NCBI GenBank assembly: GCA_037384885.1 | Contig: JARRNO010000044.1 | Location: 1 to 23,787, forward strand | Direction of reading: 5' to 3' | Origin: JARRNO01 sp037384885 | GTDB lineage: Bacteria; Acidobacteriota; UBA4820; DSQY01 | Length of the DNA: 23,787 nucleotides | Shown here: positions 21,331 to 23,787 of the stretch, one piece after another | Position numbering within the stretch: the first letter of the stretch is position 1 | Layout: every line of letters starts with the position of its first letter | Position numbers and translations under genes: made by a program | The notes under the pieces: model-generated | What the model saw: the letters and a program-made list of their open reading frames with translations, nothing else | Database searches by the model: none | Told to the model about the DNA's origin: nothing

Positions 21331-21689
21331 CAAGGGGAAACGCCGTCGAAATGCGTGCGTAAAAGCATGCGTTATAAATTGATAGATGCAGCGCCCCTCG
21401 GTATGTGGGGCGCTGCATCGGGCGGCGGCTGAGTCAAGTCGGCCAGGGAAGATCGCCTTCCCGCCGCGGCGGTGGCCGCGGGGTGGAAACGGTGGGCCGG
21501 GTCGCCCCCGGGCGCACAGGGTGGCGGCCAGGTCCCCGCCCAGTCCCAAAAGGCCCATCCGCCAACCACCATAAGGGTGTCCGGCCGGTCGAGAGCACCC
21601 GGGCTGACAGCCCGTGATTCGTGGTAGCGAGCAAAGCACCCGGCGCCGCTTCCCCCCGGCGGCCGGCGTCAACGTAAGGAGAATCGAAA
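21331..21689 (+). other. Intergenic region between satP and acs
   Basis: 359 bp without a credible gene. It contains the 13-bp perfect inverted repeat at 21385-21419, a TATAAA at 21373-21378 without a matching -35, and further short GC palindromes such as GGGCT-GAC-AGCCC near 21600. Open frames on the minus strand here are repetitive in Pro, Arg and Gly and lack start signals. The ribosome binding site of acs (AAGGAG) lies at the end. Confidence 0.6.
21385..21419. repeat. 13-bp perfect inverted repeat between satP and acs
   Basis: GATGCAGCGCCCC (21385-21397) and GGGGCGCTGCATC (21407-21419) with a 9-nt loop. This is the longest perfect stem in the window. On the plus strand no T-run follows; on the minus strand TATCAATTTATAA follows. 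It may end the satP transcript with the help of Rho, mark a processing site, or serve a regulator. Confidence 0.65.
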
Positions 21690-23723
21690 ATGGCCAATGA
21701 CAACCCGAAAGAAGAGACTGTGGATCAAGCACAGATCGCCGTTCACTGGAAGGAGGAAGAACGGATCAATCCCCCCGCCTCCTTCGTGGAACAGGCCAAC
21801 ATGACGGACAAGGACATCCTCGAGCGCTTCGGAGAGAAGAACTTTCCCGAGTGTTTCAAGGAATACGCCGACATGCTTGACTGGTATGAGCCTTGGAAGA
21901 CCACGCTCGACACGAGCCGCCCCCCTTTCTGGCGGTGGTTCGTGGGCGGAAAGCTGAACGCCTGTTACAACTGCGTGGACCGGCACCTGCCGAAGTACAA
22001 AAATAAGACGGCGCTACACTTTGTGCCCGAGCCGGAAAATGAGCGCATCGAGCACATCACCTTCCAGGAACTTTATGTCAGGGTGAACGAATTCGCCGCC
22101 TTGCTGCGGGACGAATTCGGTCTGAAGCGCGGCGACCGGGTGACCCTTCACATGCCCATGGTGCCCGAGCTGCCGATCACCATGCTGGCCTGCGCCCGGT
22201 TGGGCGTGATTCATTCGCAGGTCTTCTCCGGCTTTTCCGGCAGGGCCTGCGCGGACCGTATCGTGGATTCCCAGAGCCGCCTGCTGATCACCGCCGACGG
22301 CTACTATCGCGGCGGAACCCTCATCGATCACAAGGAAAAAGCCGACATCGCCTACGACCAGGCCGCATCCGAGGGCCACGCGCCGGAAAAGGTCCTGATC
22401 TGGGAACGGTATGCCGGCAAGTACTCGAGCCCCACCAAGCTGGTGGAGGGCCGGGACGTCATCGTCAACGACCATCTGGGCAAGTACCACCGGGCGAGGG
22501 TGGAACCCGAAAAGATGCTGTCCGAGGACGTCTTGTTCCTCATGTACACGTCCGGCACGACCGGCAAGCCGAAGGGCGCGCAGCATTCCACGGGGGGCTA
22601 CATGTCCTACGTGACAGGCACCTCCAAGTACGTCCAGGATATCCATCCCGAGGACGTCTACTGGTGCATGGCCGACATCGGCTGGATCACCGGCCACTCC
22701 TACATCGTGTACGGGCCGCTCGCTCTGGCCGCCTCCACGGTCATTTACGAGGGCACGCCCACCTATCCGGACGCCGGACGCCCGTGGCGGATCGCAGAGG
22801 AACTGGATGTGAACATCTTCCACACGTCGCCCACCGCCGTGCGCGCGCTGCGGCGGGTCGGTCCGGATGAACCGGCCAAGTACAACTACCACTTCAAGCA
22901 CATGACGACGGTCGGGGAACCCATCGAGCCGGAAGTCTGGCGCTGGTACTACAAGTTCGTTGGAAAGGGCGAGGCCGCCATCGTGGACACGTGGTGGCAG
23001 ACCGAGACGGGCGGATTCCTCTGTTCCACGCTTCCCGGCATTCATCCCATGAAGCCCGGCAGCGCCGGTCCTGGCATGCCCGGCATCTATCCCGCCATTC
23101 TCGACGACAACGGCAGCGAACTCCCCGCCGGTTCGAACAAGGCGGGCAATATCGTCATTCGGAATCCCTGGCCCGGGCTCATGGAAACGATCTGGGGTGA
23201 CGACGACCGTTTCGTCCGCCAGTACTTCGCCCGTTACTGCCGGGACAAGAACAGCAAGGACTGGCACGACTGGCCCTACTTTGCGGGCGACGGCGCCATG
23301 CAGGCTTCCGACGGCTACTTCCGGATCCTGGGGCGCATCGACGACGTCATCAACGTGGCGGGCCACCGGTTGGGTACCAAGGAGCTCGAATCGGCCGCGC
23401 TGACCGTCAGCGAAGTCGGCGAAGCCGCCGTGGTGCCCGTGGCCGATCCCATCAAGGGGACGGTTCCCCACGTGTTCGTCTCGCTCAAGCCGGGGACGAA
23501 CGGCGGCGATGAGGTCCAGAAGAAGATCGTCGACGCCCTTTCCGGTGAAATCGGTCCCATTGCCAAGCCCGGCCGGGTCTGGATCGTACCGGATATGCCC
23601 AAGACACGTTCCGGTAAGATCATGCGCAGGGTGTTGGGCGCCATCGCCAACAAAAAGCCCGAAGGGGACATCACCACCCTGGCCAACCCGGACGTGGTCA
23701 AGAAGATTCGCGACATGAGCTGA
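21690..23723 (+). CDS. acs: Acetyl-CoA synthetase (AMP-forming)
   Basis: 677 residues, slightly longer than the E. coli enzyme (652). It activates acetate with ATP and CoA through acetyl-AMP. The N-terminal Acs domain contains DWYEPW and LNACYNCVDRHL. The P-loop-like motif YTSGTTGKPKG starts at Tyr286, the substrate-pocket tryptophan lies in TWWQTETGG (Trp435-436), and the hinge region reads GRIDDVINVAGHRLGTKELES. The catalytic lysine is Lys643 in PKTRSGKIMRR, the residue controlled by reversible acetylation in studied enzymes; no acetylase or deacetylase gene is nearby. AAGGAG precedes the start. With satP upstream the pair forms an uptake-activation route. Propionate use cannot be excluded from sequence. 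Confidence 0.96.
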   Translation: MANDNPKEETVDQAQIAVHWKEEERINPPASFVEQANMTDKDILERFGEKNFPECFKEYADMLDWYEPWKTTLDTSRPPFWRWFVGGKLNACYNCVDRHLPKYKNKTALHFVPEPENERIEHITFQELYVRVNEFAALLRDEFGLKRGDRVTLHMPMVPELPITMLACARLGVIHSQVFSGFSGRACADRIVDSQSRLLITADGYYRGGTLIDHKEKADIAYDQAASEGHAPEKVLIWERYAGKYSSPTKLVEGRDVIVNDHLGKYHRARVEPEKMLSEDVLFLMYTSGTTGKPKGAQHSTGGYMSYVTGTSKYVQDIHPEDVYWCMADIGWITGHSYIVYGPLALAASTVIYEGTPTYPDAGRPWRIAEELDVNIFHTSPTAVRALRRVGPDEPAKYNYHFKHMTTVGEPIEPEVWRWYYKFVGKGEAAIVDTWWQTETGGFLCSTLPGIHPMKPGSAGPGMPGIYPAILDDNGSELPAGSNKAGNIVIRNPWPGLMETIWGDDDRFVRQYFARYCRDKNSKDWHDWPYFAGDGAMQASDGYFRILGRIDDVINVAGHRLGTKELESAALTVSEVGEAAVVPVADPIKGTVPHVFVSLKPGTNGGDEVQKKIVDALSGEIGPIAKPGRVWIVPDMPKTRSGKIMRRVLGAIANKKPEGDITTLANPDVVKKIRDMS

Positions 23724-23787
23724 GCAATCCCGTATTTTCTCCAAGCGTGCAGATCGCGCTGGACGCACTGGAGGGCGGCGGTTCAGA

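Noticed and set aside
21420..21680. Riboswitch in the acs leader
   Set aside because: I compared by eye with the cobalamin and other common riboswitch cores and saw no conserved core sequence, only generic GC pairing.
20440..21732. 430-codon minus-strand frame across satP
   Set aside because: It runs antisense to satP and through GC-rich intergenic DNA, with no start signal.
22014..23768. 584-codon minus-strand frame opposite acs
   Set aside because: It is antisense to a full-length acs, with no start signal and a composition typical of a shadow frame.
1..23787. tRNA genes, CRISPR arrays, insertion sequences, phage or attachment sites
   Set aside because: I looked for tRNA T-loop patterns in intergenic DNA, regularly spaced repeats, transposase-like frames and flanking repeats and found none. 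GTTCGA-like strings occur only inside coding genes.

Overview
The window is about 24 kb of GC-rich bacterial DNA. It is densely coded, with ordinary Shine-Dalgarno sites, an EF-P carrying the KPGKG loop, an rplM-rpsI-rpsB-tsf-pyrH-frr translation block and an acetate-uptake/Acs cassette. A Gram-negative host is indicated by an outer-membrane-type beta-barrel protein with a signal peptide and a terminal Phe. The gene mix (TPR/roadblock/EF-P operon, membrane-anchored c-type cytochrome, SatP plus Acs) fits a member of the Desulfobacterota (former Deltaproteobacteria) best. This placement is an inference from style and content, because no rRNA or tRNA lies in the window.

Layout. 1-2405 (+): the end of an unrecognised protein, a TPR protein, a roadblock/LC7 protein and efp, tightly packed. 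2627-4603 (-): thiG, a membrane-anchored monohaem cytochrome c and a universal stress protein. 4842-10305 (+): a near-consensus sigma70 promoter followed by rplM, rpsI, rpsB (TTG start), tsf, pyrH, frr, ispD and ispF, covering translation, UMP kinase and two MEP isoprenoid steps. 10399-11455 (+): an AI-2E-type permease gene, broken. 11482-18947 (-): corA (broken), asnB (broken), an ArsA/Get3-like ATPase, a 91-residue protein ending in Cys-Cys, cstA and a non-canonical Nramp-like transporter. 18948-19771: an 824-bp divergent intergenic region rich in inverted repeats. 19772-23723 (+): an outer-membrane channel-like gene (one-base frameshift), satP and acs, which together look like an acetate uptake and activation module.

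Two things stand out. First, cstA, the Cys-Cys protein and the ArsA-like ATPase are translationally interlocked: ATGA overlaps between the first two, and the ATPase start codon is made from the Cys-Cys-stop codons of the small gene. The ATPase has only one cysteine, so it is neither a usual arsenite pump ATPase nor a CxxC-type Get3. This looks like a three-part unit built around a CstA transporter. Second, four genes (AI-2E permease, corA, asnB, outer-membrane protein) are each interrupted by a net deletion (about 32, 4, about 98 and 1 nt), while the essential genes are intact. In asnB the lost piece is the ATP-binding PP-loop. This is either local gene decay or a consensus/assembly fault, and the sequence alone cannot separate the two. 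The leader in front of the outer-membrane gene also holds three overlapping, mutually exclusive inverted repeats next to a terminator-like stem with a T-run, reading on the minus strand.
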